From positions 301-64,300 of the forward strand of contig NZ_SRPE01000010.1 of the NCBI RefSeq assembly GCF_004785645.1: a stretch of 64,000 nucleotides of DNA, read 5' to 3'. The notes below the pieces were generated by a model. That model was given only the letters and a program-made list of their open reading frames with translations, did no database searches and had not been told where the DNA came from. The position numbers and the translations under genes are program-made. Positions 43,055 to 52,372 of this stretch are shown here, piece by piece; the first letter of the stretch is position 1, and each line of letters begins with the position of its first letter. This stretch comes from Empedobacter tilapiae. Lineage in GTDB: Bacteria; Bacteroidota; Bacteroidia; Flavobacteriales; Weeksellaceae.

Positions 43055-44155
43055 ATGTTTAACAACGAATTACTAAAAGACATCCAAAAACGTACACAAG
43101 ATTTGCACGAATATTTGGAAATCGAACAAAAAGAAATCGAAGTTCAAAATGAAGAAGAACATGCTGCTTCTCCTGAATTTTGGAACAACCCGAAAGAAGC
43201 CGAAGCTTTTATGAAAGTTTTGCGTGGTAAAAAGAAATGGATCGATGAATACCAAACTATTGCAAATGCTGTAAACGATGTAGAAGTTTTAGTAGAGTTT
43301 AACCGCGAAGGTGAAGTAACAGACGATGAAGTAATGGAGCAATATAATGTTGTTTCAAAGCTTTTAGAAGATATAGAATTCAAGAATATGCTTTCAGAAG
43401 AAGGAGATAATCTTGGTGCAATTCTTCAAATTACTGCCGGAGCTGGGGGTACAGAATCTTGCGATTGGGCTTCTATGTTGATGCGTATGTATTTGATGTG
43501 GGCCGAAAAACAGGGGTATAAAGTAAAAGAATTAAACTATCAAGCAGGTGATGTTGCTGGTGTAAAAACTGTAACATTAGAAATGGATGGCGAATTTGCT
43601 TTCGGTTACCTAAAAGGAGAAAATGGTGTCCATCGTTTGGTGCGTATTTCACCTTTTGATAGTAATGCAAAGCGTCATACAAGTTTCGTTTCTGTTTATG
43701 TTTCGCCAATTGTAGATGATACCATCGAGATTGAAATCAATCCTGCTGATATCGAATTACAAACTTCTCGTTCTGGTGGTGCTGGAGGACAAAATGTAAA
43801 CAAAGTAGAAACGAAAGTTCAGTTAACACACAAACCTACAGGAATTGTAGTAGTTTGTCAGGTTGAACGTTCGCAATTAGCGAATCGCGAGCGCGCAATG
43901 GAAATGTTAAAATCTGAATTGTACAAGATTGAATTAGAGAAAAAAATGGCTGCGCGTAACGAAATTGAAGCAAATAAGATGAAAATCGAATGGGGTTCTC
44001 AAATTCGTAACTATGTAATGCATCCATATAAGTTGGTAAAAGACGTTAGAACAGGAACTGAAACAGGTAATGTGGATGCTGTAATGAATGGTGATATAGA
44101 CGAATTTTTAAAATCGTTCCTTATGCTAATGGGACAAAAAGAAACGTCAAAATAG
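43055..44155 (+). CDS. prfB: Peptide chain release factor 2
   Basis: The 366-aa product ends translation at UGA and UAA. It has the SPF stop-codon-recognition tripeptide ([14 protein letters not shown], about 205) and the universal GGQ peptidyl-hydrolysis motif ([18 protein letters not shown], about 245). Unlike Escherichia coli prfB it has an uninterrupted frame: the region after LHEYLEIEQ lacks the in-frame UGA and programmed frameshift, so autoregulation by frameshifting is absent. The next gene is trkA, 20 bp away. Confidence 0.96.
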   Translation: MFNNELLKDIQKRTQDLHEYLEIEQKEIEVQNEEEHAASPEFWNNPKEAEAFMKVLRGKKKWIDEYQTIANAVNDVEVLVEFNREGEVTDDEVMEQYNVVSKLLEDIEFKNMLSEEGDNLGAILQITAGAGGTESCDWASMLMRMYLMWAEKQGYKVKELNYQAGDVAGVKTVTLEMDGEFAFGYLKGENGVHRLVRISPFDSNAKRHTSFVSVYVSPIVDDTIEIEINPADIELQTSRSGGAGGQNVNKVETKVQLTHKPTGIVVVCQVERSQLANRERAMEMLKSELYKIELEKKMAARNEIEANKMKIEWGSQIRNYVMHPYKLVKDVRTGTETGNVDAVMNGDIDEFLKSFLMLMGQKETSK

Positions 44156-44175
44156 TTTTATACTAAATTTCTTTC

Positions 44176-45543
44176 ATGAAAATATTAATCGGAGGCGCTG
44201 GAGAAGTTGGTTTTCATTTAGCTAAATTACTTTCCAATGAAATGAATGACATCGTCATCATGGATATGGATAAGGACAAATTGTTAATGATAGAAAACAC
44301 TTTAGATGTAATGGCTTATCGCGGTGATATAACTTCTTTTAAGTCTTTACGAGAAGTTGGTATTGATGATACTGATATTTTTATATCAGTCACTCATCTT
44401 CAAAATACGAATCTTACAAGTGCTTCGATTGCAAAAGATTTAGGAGCAAAACGTACATTAGCTCGAATATCTAATCCTGAATTTTTACACAAAGAAAATC
44501 AGTTCTGGGTACAAGGAATGGGAATTGACGCCTTAATTAGTCCTGAAAAATTAGCCGCTGATGAGATTTATTCTCTTGTTCAACAATCTGCTTTTAATGC
44601 AATGCATCCTTTTGCTAATGGACAATTATTTATGGTTGGTACCGTTTTGGATGCTGATTGTAAAATATTGGATAAAAAATACAAAGACATGTATTTGACT
44701 ACAAAAGGTGGAGAAGATAAACTTTTAATGCCTATTGCCATTATTCGAAGTAATGAACGTGGAGAATATCAGACTATTATTCCTGAAGCTGAAACTGAAT
44801 TCAAAATTGACGATCATGTATATTTTATAGTTAAAAAAGCTGGAATTTTAGAAGTTTATAAAATACTCGGAAAAAAACAAGAATATTTTAAAAACGTCAT
44901 TGTTCTTGGTGGAGGAAGTATTGGAGTTAAAGTTTCCAAACTTTTAAAAGATAACAAACACAATATTAAGTTACTAGAAATCAACCGAAATAAAGCATTT
45001 GATTTAGCTGATGATTTAAATAATATTTTGATTATCAATGGAGATGGTCGAGATGGCGAATTATTATTAGAAGAAGGAATTTCTGATTCGGATGCATTTA
45101 TTGCTGTAACAGGAAGTTCTGAAACCAATATTATGTCATGTCTTTTAGCAAAATCAAAAGGAGTTAAAAAAACGATTGCCTTAGTTGAAAATATTGATTA
45201 TATTCATTTAAGTCAAGAAGTTGGAATTAATGCCTTTATTAATAAAAAACTTTTAACTGCTGATAGTATTTTTCGCTACATTCGTCAAGGTTCAGTAATG
45301 GATGTTACTGGAATTTCTGATTTAGATGCAGAAGTCTTAGAATTCAGAATTCATGAAAATTCTGAAATAGCAAATAAGCATGTTTCCGATTTTCCTTTTA
45401 AAGAAGATGCTATCATTGCTGGGATTGTTCGAGGAAATGACGGATTTATTCCTACAAAAGATTTCATTATCGAACCAAAAGATCATGTAGTTGTTTTTAG
45501 TCAAGCCAATTTAATCCCGAGAGTGACAAAATATTTTAAATAA
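44176..45543 (+). CDS. trkA: Trk potassium transport regulator TrkA
   Basis: The 455-aa product has two RCK/KTN modules: NAD-binding Rossmann fold (MKILIGGAGEVGFHLAKLL) and TrkA-C domain, then a second copy (KNVIVLGGGSIGVKVSKLLK, near 235) and second TrkA-C. It is the cytoplasmic gating subunit of the Trk K+ system, responding to nucleotides. It overlaps trkH by one base (TAATG). Confidence 0.95.
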   Translation: MKILIGGAGEVGFHLAKLLSNEMNDIVIMDMDKDKLLMIENTLDVMAYRGDITSFKSLREVGIDDTDIFISVTHLQNTNLTSASIAKDLGAKRTLARISNPEFLHKENQFWVQGMGIDALISPEKLAADEIYSLVQQSAFNAMHPFANGQLFMVGTVLDADCKILDKKYKDMYLTTKGGEDKLLMPIAIIRSNERGEYQTIIPEAETEFKIDDHVYFIVKKAGILEVYKILGKKQEYFKNVIVLGGGSIGVKVSKLLKDNKHNIKLLEINRNKAFDLADDLNNILIINGDGRDGELLLEEGISDSDAFIAVTGSSETNIMSCLLAKSKGVKKTIALVENIDYIHLSQEVGINAFINKKLLTADSIFRYIRQGSVMDVTGISDLDAEVLEFRIHENSEIANKHVSDFPFKEDAIIAGIVRGNDGFIPTKDFIIEPKDHVVVFSQANLIPRVTKYFK

Positions 45544-47084
45544 TGAAATCACTTAACATCAAAGTAATCCTGAATCTTTCGGGTGTTTTATTACTATTAA
45601 ATGCGCTCTTTATGTTTATTGCAACATGTGTCAGCATTTATTTTAATGATCATCTACTCTACCCTTTTTTAGTTTCAGGGAGTTTAGTAGGATTGTCAGG
45701 AACTGCAATGATGTATTTTACGCGTGACAGAAGAAAACATATCAACAAACGCGAAGGGTATATCGTAGTTTGTGTCGGATGGCTTTTCTTAATTCTTTCG
45801 GGTTGTTTACCCTATGTTACGTCGTTAATATTTTTACCCAACGATCATATCATCAATGAGAATTTTAGTTTTGTCAACATTGTTTACGAAACCGTTTCTG
45901 GTTATACAGCGACTGGAACATCGATTTATGATGATGTAGAAAGTCTCCCAAAAAGTATATTGTTTTGGCGAAGTACAACCAATTGGATTGGTGGTATGGG
46001 AATTATCGTTTTGACGATTGCAATTTTACCGTTTCTTGGAATTGGTGGTCGACAACTTTTTATGGCAGAAGCGCCTGGAATTTATACAGATAAAATCCAT
46101 CCTCGAATTACAGAAACAGCGAAAAACCTTTGGTTAGTTTATTTAGGATTAACTACTTTTTTTGCGATGTTGCTTTATTTTGGTGGAATGAATTTATTTG
46201 ATGCTGCAAATCATTCGATGAGTGTGATTGCAACTGCAGGTTTCTCTACTAAAAATGAAGGTCTGATGTATTGGAATAACAATGTTTTTATTCAATATGT
46301 ATTAATCGTGATGATGTTTTTGGGCGGAACAAACTTCGCTTTGATTTATTTATTGATTAAAGGACAATTCAAAAAAGTCTGGAAAAATGAAGAGTTTCGC
46401 TGGTGGGTTGGTTTACTTGCTGTCGTTACGTTTATTGTCTTTATTGTATTATTTTTCAATATTTATCCTACTTATTCCGTCGAAACATATTCATGGTTTA
46501 ACTTAGAACATTCATTCAGAAGTTCTTTATTCCACGTAGTTTCCATCGCATCTACAACTGCTTTAGCTATGGAAGATTACACAAGTTGGTTAACTGTAAC
46601 CACACTTATTTTCTTCTCTTTGTTCTTTATCGGAGGTTCAGCAGGTTCTACATCTGGAGGAATTACAGTTATAAGACATGTCATTTTATTAAAAAATAGC
46701 TGGATTGAATTTAAGCGTATTTTACATCCAAACGCAATTATTCCAGTTCGTTACAACAATCGTTCTCTTAACCAATCTATCGTTTTCCACGTCATGGCAT
46801 TCTTTGTCATGTTTATGTTTACATGGATTGTGAGTTCTATTTTGTTTGCGCTTTTGAATTATGGTATAACAATGAGTTTCCAAGATATTTTGGCCTCTTT
46901 AACATTAACTGCTTCCACTTTAGGAAACGTAGGGCCGGGAATTGGCGAATTTGGACCGGGTACTTCAATGAATTCCTTAACAGATAGTGCAAAATTATTA
47001 TGTTGTTTTTTAATGGTTTTAGGTCGATTAGAGCTTTATACAATCTTAATTTTATTTACGCCTGCATTTTGGAAAAATAATTAA
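45543..47084 (+). CDS. trkH: Trk potassium transporter TrkH
   Basis: The 513-aa product has about ten membrane helices plus re-entrant selectivity-filter loops, seen as TVSGYTATGTSIYDD, AATAGFSTKNEG, GGSAGSTSGGITVIRH and STLGNVGPGIGEFGPG. It forms the K+ channel-like pore with TrkA on the inside. The stop codon is interlocked with that of the convergent glycosyltransferase gene within TTAA (47081-47084). Confidence 0.95.
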   Translation: MKSLNIKVILNLSGVLLLLNALFMFIATCVSIYFNDHLLYPFLVSGSLVGLSGTAMMYFTRDRRKHINKREGYIVVCVGWLFLILSGCLPYVTSLIFLPNDHIINENFSFVNIVYETVSGYTATGTSIYDDVESLPKSILFWRSTTNWIGGMGIIVLTIAILPFLGIGGRQLFMAEAPGIYTDKIHPRITETAKNLWLVYLGLTTFFAMLLYFGGMNLFDAANHSMSVIATAGFSTKNEGLMYWNNNVFIQYVLIVMMFLGGTNFALIYLLIKGQFKKVWKNEEFRWWVGLLAVVTFIVFIVLFFNIYPTYSVETYSWFNLEHSFRSSLFHVVSIASTTALAMEDYTSWLTVTTLIFFSLFFIGGSAGSTSGGITVIRHVILLKNSWIEFKRILHPNAIIPVRYNNRSLNQSIVFHVMAFFVMFMFTWIVSSILFALLNYGITMSFQDILASLTLTASTLGNVGPGIGEFGPGTSMNSLTDSAKLLCCFLMVLGRLELYTILILFTPAFWKNN

Positions 47085-48055
47085 TGAGACGCTTCTAAAA
47101 TTACTTTCTGAATGATTTCTTCAGTTTGATCTGGGAAATCTTTCTCAATAATTTTATTAGAATCAACCCAACGTTGTAATTGCGCTATATTCAAATCATA
47201 TGAATAATCAACGCCTATCATTTTTAAAGCCTCGCAATTACACAATTGTTCGTACTGTCCTTTGATCGGAATCACAAAAAGTTTCTTTTTAAGATAAATA
47301 CTTTCGGCAGGCAATTCGAAACCAGCCCCACACAAAACTCCTTTGCAATTCTCTAAAGTTTTGGTAAAAAGGCGTTCATCAATTGGATAAATTTCAACAT
47401 TAAATTGCTTCGTAACTTCTTTCACAAAAGGAGAAAAGACTTTCCATTTAGACTCTTTAATCACAGATAAAACCTCTATTATCTCATTTGGATGATAACT
47501 TGGTAAATAAACTAAATAATAATCTTCTTGTTTTGGATTCAATAATCTAATTTTATCTCGAATTATGGGTAAAAAAATAGAGTCATTATATTCCTCGAAA
47601 TGGAATCCATAATGCTTAGAAGTTGGTGCATAATATTTTAAAATTGCCTCACCTGTTTTATTCTTTACTTTTGGTGTTTCATCAAATAAAAGCGAAGATT
47701 GATGACTTAAACCAATAATGTTTTTCTTTTTTTTCCGAGCCGAATGTGCCGTAATTGGTTCAAAATCATTAATAATCAAATCATATTTTTCAATCGGAAA
47801 ATGATTCACTTCATTCCAAAAAGATTTAAAACTATTTTCCTTAAAAATTCTCTTGTACGAAACTTTTCCTATTTCATTATAAAATAATGATAAACCTTTA
47901 TGATGTTTAAATTGATAGTTTTTCAATTGTAATTGCGAATTTGAACCGCTTATAAAAATATCTAAATTTCCATAATTTTCAAGAATCGGTAATATTTTCT
48001 GAGCACGTGCCATATGGCCGTTTCCTGTACCTTGTAATGCGTATAAAATTTTCAT
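47081..48055 (-). CDS. Glycosyltransferase-like protein
   Basis: The 324-aa product resembles GT-B fold glycosyltransferases (MKILYALQGTGNGHMARAQK at the start; CKGVLCGAGFELPAESIYLK followed by KLFVIPIKGQYEQLCNC in the second half, the nucleotide-sugar site as in MurG/UGT). It follows directly (0 bp) after the UDP-diacylglucosamine pyrophosphohydrolase-like gene, and the pair is conserved in flavobacteria as I recall. A role in lipid or surface glycan modification is inferred. Confidence 0.8.
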   Translation of the reverse strand: MKILYALQGTGNGHMARAQKILPILENYGNLDIFISGSNSQLQLKNYQFKHHKGLSLFYNEIGKVSYKRIFKENSFKSFWNEVNHFPIEKYDLIINDFEPITAHSARKKKKNIIGLSHQSSLLFDETPKVKNKTGEAILKYYAPTSKHYGFHFEEYNDSIFLPIIRDKIRLLNPKQEDYYLVYLPSYHPNEIIEVLSVIKESKWKVFSPFVKEVTKQFNVEIYPIDERLFTKTLENCKGVLCGAGFELPAESIYLKKKLFVIPIKGQYEQLCNCEALKMIGVDYSYDLNIAQLQRWVDSNKIIEKDFPDQTEEIIQKVILEASH

Positions 48056-48880
48056 TTACTTTTTGTTGAGAATAGAAACTATTAATTCATCTAATGAGTA
48101 ATTAAATTCGATTTCTTCTAAGTTTTGCATCAAAATTTGTTTATGTTCTTCAAAATAAAACACCGACCAATTTCCATCTATATATTCTAAAGCAGATAAA
48201 TTTTCGATCCAATCTCCCGAATTCATATAAAGACAACTTCCTTTTTCTGTTTTTACTTTTCGTAATTGTGGTTGATGAATGTGCCCACAAATCACATAAT
48301 CATATTCATTTTCTATTGCTAATTCTGCTGCAGTTTGCTCAAAATCGTTTATATGTTTAACTGCTTTTTTTACTGAATTTTTAATTTTTTGAGACAAAGA
48401 ATAACGCTCTCTTCCAAAAAACTCTAAACATTTATTGATAAAATAGTTTAACTGAATTAACTTATCATATCCCCAACCTCCTAGCTTTGCTATCCATTTT
48501 GAATGTTGAATTGAAGCATCAAATACATCTCCATGAAATATCCACGCTACTTTATCATTCTGTTTCAGCATATATTTATCCGTTAAAAGAATATTCCCAA
48601 AACGCATTGTCGAAAATTTACGCAACAATTCATCGTGATTTCCTGTTATATAAACGATTGGAATTCCCTGTTCTGAAAGATTTAACAAATAACTAATAAT
48701 TTGAAGATGCGTTTCAGGAAAGTAACTTTTCTTAAAATTCCAAATATCCACAATATCTCCATTAAGAATTATTTTTTTTGGATTAATCGATTGAAGATAG
48801 GCTAACAATTCTTGTGCTTTGCAACCAAAAGTTCCTAAATGCACATCTGAAATTATAACAACATCAAGATTACGCTTCAT
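48056..48880 (-). CDS. UDP-2,3-diacylglucosamine diphosphatase-like metallophosphoesterase
   Basis: The 274-aa product has the calcineurin-like metallophosphoesterase motifs in order: DVHLG (about 11-15), GDIVD (about 41-45), GNHDE (about 78-82) and GHIH (about 200-203). The family includes LpxH, which cleaves UDP-diacylglucosamine to lipid X in lipid A synthesis, and related enzymes of other function. It is shorter on motifs than true LpxH, so specificity is open. It forms an operon with the following glycosyltransferase. Confidence 0.85.
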   Translation of the reverse strand: MKRNLDVVIISDVHLGTFGCKAQELLAYLQSINPKKIILNGDIVDIWNFKKSYFPETHLQIISYLLNLSEQGIPIVYITGNHDELLRKFSTMRFGNILLTDKYMLKQNDKVAWIFHGDVFDASIQHSKWIAKLGGWGYDKLIQLNYFINKCLEFFGRERYSLSQKIKNSVKKAVKHINDFEQTAAELAIENEYDYVICGHIHQPQLRKVKTEKGSCLYMNSGDWIENLSALEYIDGNWSVFYFEEHKQILMQNLEEIEFNYSLDELIVSILNKK

Positions 48881-48972
48881 TGATTTTTATTTAAATTTCG
48901 AAATCAAATATTACTTAAACGTCTTTTTAATCTTATGAAATCTTTATAAATTTGAGTCTAAATTGTAAAGTT

Positions 48973-49185
48973 ATGAGCGAATTTAAATTTAAAACAAATA
49001 TAAATTGTGATAGTTGTATCAAATCTGTGAAACCTTTTTTGGATGATGCTATAGGAGAAGACAACTGGAAAGTGGATACAACTGATGAAAGAAAAGTACT
49101 GACTGTGACAACTAGTGAGGATGAAGAAGAAATTATAGAAGCTGTGACTGATGCAGGTTTTAAAATTCAGAAAATAGAAGGATAA
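48973..49185 (+). CDS. Heavy-metal-associated (HMA) domain protein
   Basis: With the start at 48973, the 70-aa product is a single HMA ferredoxin-like fold with the metal-binding CxxC in NINCDSCIKSVKP (about residues 13-16). It resembles CopZ-type copper chaperones, though the loop lacks the usual MxCxxC methionine (here N-CDSC). It is cytoplasmic and stands alone with its own terminator. Confidence 0.8.
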   Translation: MSEFKFKTNINCDSCIKSVKPFLDDAIGEDNWKVDTTDERKVLTVTTSEDEEEIIEAVTDAGFKIQKIEG

Positions 49186-49189
49186 ATAA

Positions 49190-49220
49190 AAAGCGATTCA
49201 ATTTTTTTTTGAATCGCTTT
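49190..49220. terminator. Bidirectional terminator
   Basis: AAAGCGATTCAA (49190-49201) and TTGAATCGCTTT (49209-49220) form a perfect 12-bp stem with a T-rich loop. It ends the HMA gene and can also serve the convergent gene at 49249-50064. Confidence 0.8.
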
Positions 49221-49248
49221 ATTATTTAAACTAAGAAAATATTCCTAA

Positions 49249-50064
49249 TTATTTTTTAACTACTTTTTGAGTAGAAACTTTTCCATTTGAAGTTGTTTTA
49301 ACAACATAAGCTCCTTTAGCTAATGAAGAAACATCAACAGACTGAACTCCTTTCACTTCAAAAGTTTTTACTAATTGTCCGTTTATATTATAAACTTCTA
49401 CAGTAGTTTTATCTTTTACATTGAAAGAAGCTGTATTTGTCCATAATGTATTAGAAACTGCTTTACTTGAAGTTAAATCGTATACATTCATATTAACATC
49501 CCATAATTGGATATTATCTATATCTAAAGAATAAGCCACATCTTTACCAACTTTTAAAGCAAAAAAGTCTTTTGTTAAATCAGCAACATTTAAATCTTTT
49601 TTATCAGATAAATCCAATGTTACCTTTACCCAATTTCCTTTTGTATCAATAACACCTGTATATTGATTATTTGCAGATGAAGAAATTTTTGAATCTGAAG
49701 ATAAGTCTCCTACATTATATGCGTAATATCCTGCATCACTTTTATATACATTTAATGATAAAGTTTTTCCTGCTGTTCCTTTAACCCAAAAAGTAATTTC
49801 TTTTGGTTGAGCAGAAACAGTACCTCCTAATAATGATGTAAAAACATAATCATTTGCAGTTGGCGTTGTTACAATATTTAAAGAATTAGAACCATTAACA
49901 CCTTTACCAACTCCTTGAACAGCATATGATTTAAGACCGAATTTATTAATTCCTGTAGTAAACTTAGCCCAATCTTCAAAATCAGATCCTGGTATTGCAT
50001 TTACTTGAGCAAAAGATAATGTTGATAATGCAGCAATTGCTACTAAAGAATAGAATTTTTTCAT
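49249..50064 (-). CDS. Type IX-secreted protein with C-terminal sorting domain
   Basis: The 271-aa product has a signal peptide (1-19, LSTLSFAQ) and a carbohydrate-binding-like beta-sandwich (about 20-190). The last 80 residues are a type A sorting domain (TVEVYNINGQLVKTFEVKGV then LAKGAYVVKTTSNGKVSTQK then VVKK), which directs export through the T9SS and usual anchoring to the surface. The middle part suggests glycan binding (NNIQLWDVN-like strands; no catalytic residues seen). It marks the organism as Bacteroidota. Confidence 0.88.
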   Translation of the reverse strand: MKKFYSLVAIAALSTLSFAQVNAIPGSDFEDWAKFTTGINKFGLKSYAVQGVGKGVNGSNSLNIVTTPTANDYVFTSLLGGTVSAQPKEITFWVKGTAGKTLSLNVYKSDAGYYAYNVGDLSSDSKISSSANNQYTGVIDTKGNWVKVTLDLSDKKDLNVADLTKDFFALKVGKDVAYSLDIDNIQLWDVNMNVYDLTSSKAVSNTLWTNTASFNVKDKTTVEVYNINGQLVKTFEVKGVQSVDVSSLAKGAYVVKTTSNGKVSTQKVVKK

Positions 50065-50146
50065 ATAATTTGTTTTTAATTACTTTTTGTAAAGATAGTT
50101 AAAAAAATAAATCAATATACATTATATATAAAATTAACGATTTAGT

Positions 50147-50188
50147 AAAATTGAAAAGCAGTCCTTACAAGGACTGCTTTTCAATTTT
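50147..50188. terminator. Strong bidirectional terminator
   Basis: A 20-bp perfect inverted repeat (50147-50166 with 50169-50188), with the inner part GCAGTCC / GGACTGC GC-rich for this genome and A/T runs at both ends. It sits between the sorting-domain gene's upstream region and the end of lpdA. Confidence 0.85.
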
Positions 50189-50208
50189 ATATTACTATTT
50201 ATTATTTT

Positions 50209-51600
50209 TTAGATATGAATAGCATGACCATATGCATCTTCTACTGCTTCCATAATAGCCTCTGCCATAGTTGGATGAGCGTGTACAGACTTCATAATTT
50301 CATGAGCTGTTGTTTCTAATTTTCGAGCAACAACAGCTTCTGCAATCATTTCTGTCACTCCATCACCAATCATGTGACATCCTAACCATTCACCATATTT
50401 AGCATCGAAAACAACTTTTACAAATCCATCAGCAGCTCCATTTGCAACTGCTTTACCGTTAGCAGAAAATGGAAATTTACCAACTTTAACTTCGTAACCT
50501 GCTTCTTTTGCTTGCGCTTCAGTTAAACCTACAGATGCAATTTCTGGAGAACAATATGTACATCCAGGAATATTTCCATAATCAATCGGTTCTACTTTTT
50601 CTCCAGCAATATGCTCTACACATAAAATACCTTGTGCAGATGCTAAGTGTGCCAAATCAGCTCCTTTTACAACATCACCAATTGCATAATATCCTTTTAC
50701 AGACGTTTCACAAAAATCATTAATCACAATTTTACCTCTTTCAGTCGCAATTCCAACTTCTTCAAGACCGATATTTTCTGTATTTGGAACAACTCCTACA
50801 GCTGATAAAACAACTTCAGCTTCGATGATTTCTTCACCTTTTGCTGTTTTAATTGTTGCTTTTACTAAATCTCCTGAAGTATCAACACCTGTAACTTCTG
50901 AATTAGTTAAGATTTTAATTCCAGATTTTTTTAGTGATAATTGTAATTGTTTCGAAATATCTTCGTCTTCAACATTTACAATACGTGGTAAAAACTCTAC
51001 GATTGTTACTTCAGTTCCTAATGTATTATAAAAATGAGCAAACTCAACTCCAATCGCACCAGAACCTACAACAATCATAGATTTTGGTTGTTTTTCCATC
51101 GCTAAAGCTCCACGGTAACCAATTACTTTTTTACCATCTTGTGGTAAAGCTGGTAACTCTCGAGAACGTGCACCTGTTGCAATTATTATATTTTCTGAAG
51201 ATAATTCGCTAACAGAACCATCAGCTGCTGTAACTTTTACTTTTTTACCTGATAAAATTTTTGCTTCACCTTGAATTACTTCAATCTTGTTCTTCTTCAT
51301 TAAGAATTGAACACCTTTACTCATACGATCTGCTACTCCTCTACTACGAGAAACAACATTTCCAAATTCGAATGAAATATCTGAAGGTAGGTTAATTCCA
51401 AAATCTTCTGCATGATTTAAGTATTTAAATACTTGTGCAGATTTTAATAAAGCTTTTGTAGGAATACATCCCCAGTTAAGACAAATACCACCTAACTCAG
51501 CTTTTTCTACGATTGCTACTTTTTTACCTAATTGTGCTGCTCTAATTGCTGCTACGTATCCTCCAGGACCACTTCCAATAACTATAATGTCGTAACTCAT
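50209..51600 (-). CDS. lpdA: Dihydrolipoyl dehydrogenase
   Basis: The 463-aa product has the FAD-binding GSGPGGY motif near the start, the redox-active disulfide in GGICLNWGCIPTK (about 40-50), an NAD-binding GSGAIGVEF, and a C-terminal interface domain with HAHPTMAEA, whose His and Glu are catalytic. It is the E3 component of pyruvate and 2-oxoglutarate dehydrogenase and glycine cleavage complexes. A Met three codons upstream (51609) is an equal alternative start. No E1/E2 genes are adjacent. Confidence 0.95.
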   Translation of the reverse strand: MSYDIIVIGSGPGGYVAAIRAAQLGKKVAIVEKAELGGICLNWGCIPTKALLKSAQVFKYLNHAEDFGINLPSDISFEFGNVVSRSRGVADRMSKGVQFLMKKNKIEVIQGEAKILSGKKVKVTAADGSVSELSSENIIIATGARSRELPALPQDGKKVIGYRGALAMEKQPKSMIVVGSGAIGVEFAHFYNTLGTEVTIVEFLPRIVNVEDEDISKQLQLSLKKSGIKILTNSEVTGVDTSGDLVKATIKTAKGEEIIEAEVVLSAVGVVPNTENIGLEEVGIATERGKIVINDFCETSVKGYYAIGDVVKGADLAHLASAQGILCVEHIAGEKVEPIDYGNIPGCTYCSPEIASVGLTEAQAKEAGYEVKVGKFPFSANGKAVANGAADGFVKVVFDAKYGEWLGCHMIGDGVTEMIAEAVVARKLETTAHEIMKSVHAHPTMAEAIMEAVEDAYGHAIHI

Positions 51601-51690
51601 TTTTTCCATAATTTGATTGCTAATTTAATAATTATAACCCGAAAAAAAAGGAATTCCTCAAAATAGATTTAAATTTCTTACTTTTGCAGT

Positions 51691-52038
51691 GTGAAAATAT
51701 TCTTTGAAAATTACGCTGACGACTTACAAGTTGAAACTGAATTACCTTTGGAAGGTAGTTTATCACAAGCTATTGAGATTTTTCATAACCTACCCGATTA
51801 TGACGGAAGTTATATTGGTTTGATTAATCAAGATGGGAATACTGTTCAGATTTCGAAGTATGATCGATTTTTATTTTTAGTAGAAATCCCTGTTTATCAA
51901 GAACAAGCTTCATATTCAGTATTATTTACTTATTTTCAAGTAATGCAATTATTACAAGATTTATACAAAGGATTTGATCCTTATAATATAAAAAATTTAA
52001 AGTTTGAACAGTATTTAAATAAAAAAGCAACGAAATAA
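51691..52038 (+). CDS. Conserved hypothetical protein with GTG start
   Basis: The 115-aa product starts with GTG (VKIFFENYADDLQVETELPL). A promoter -7 box, TACTTTTG (51679-51686), ends 4 bp before it, so the transcript is near-leaderless. The protein has no signal peptide and no motif I recognise. It overlaps its terminator. Confidence 0.65.
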   Translation: MKIFFENYADDLQVETELPLEGSLSQAIEIFHNLPDYDGSYIGLINQDGNTVQISKYDRFLFLVEIPVYQEQASYSVLFTYFQVMQLLQDLYKGFDPYNIKNLKFEQYLNKKATK

Positions 52039-52051
52039 TCGTTGCTTTTTT
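52021..52051 (+). terminator. Terminator overlapping the stop codon of the preceding gene
   Basis: GCAACGA and TCGTTGC with flanking A/T runs (52021-52033 with 52039-52051), loop AATAA containing part of the stop codon (52036-52038). Confidence 0.75.
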
Positions 52052-52066
52052 ATTTAACATTATGTA

Positions 52067-52273
52067 TTAATTCACCAAATTAGAATATTTTTTTCTCGTT
52101 TTATTTAAACGAATTAATACATAAATTAAGCTAATAATTGAAATTGAAAAAGTAACATTTAATAATAAATCAGCAGATTCAAATTCCAAAATTTTCATAA
52201 ACCCTGCAATCATAACCAATATAAAACTATATACATAAATAAAAATTGGGTGTTTAACATTAATTTTTTTCAT
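52067..52273 (-). CDS. Small two-helix membrane protein, GldL-related in pattern
   Basis: The 68-aa product has two membrane helices (IFIYVYSFILVMIAGFMKIL and LLNVTFSISIISLIYVLI) joined by EFESADL. The AGFMKILEFESADLLL pattern recalls GldL, the T9SS motor protein, which has similar helices with a HWPGAD-type link. It is far too short to be GldL, and lacks its key charged helix residues as far as I can tell. It may be a stand-alone relative. Its reality as a gene rests on the clean helix pattern. Confidence 0.55.
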   Translation of the reverse strand: MKKINVKHPIFIYVYSFILVMIAGFMKILEFESADLLLNVTFSISIISLIYVLIRLNKTRKKYSNLVN

Positions 52274-52372
52274 ATTTAACCAAATCTTAACATTTTATAA
52301 AAATATTAATTATTTAGAAATTTCCAAATAGTTTTTAATTAAATACTTAACTAAATCTTAAAATAGATGATT

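Noticed and set aside
43144-43709. Long antisense open frames within prfB and similar shadows in other core genes
   Set aside because: They lie fully inside well-conserved genes and have no family features.
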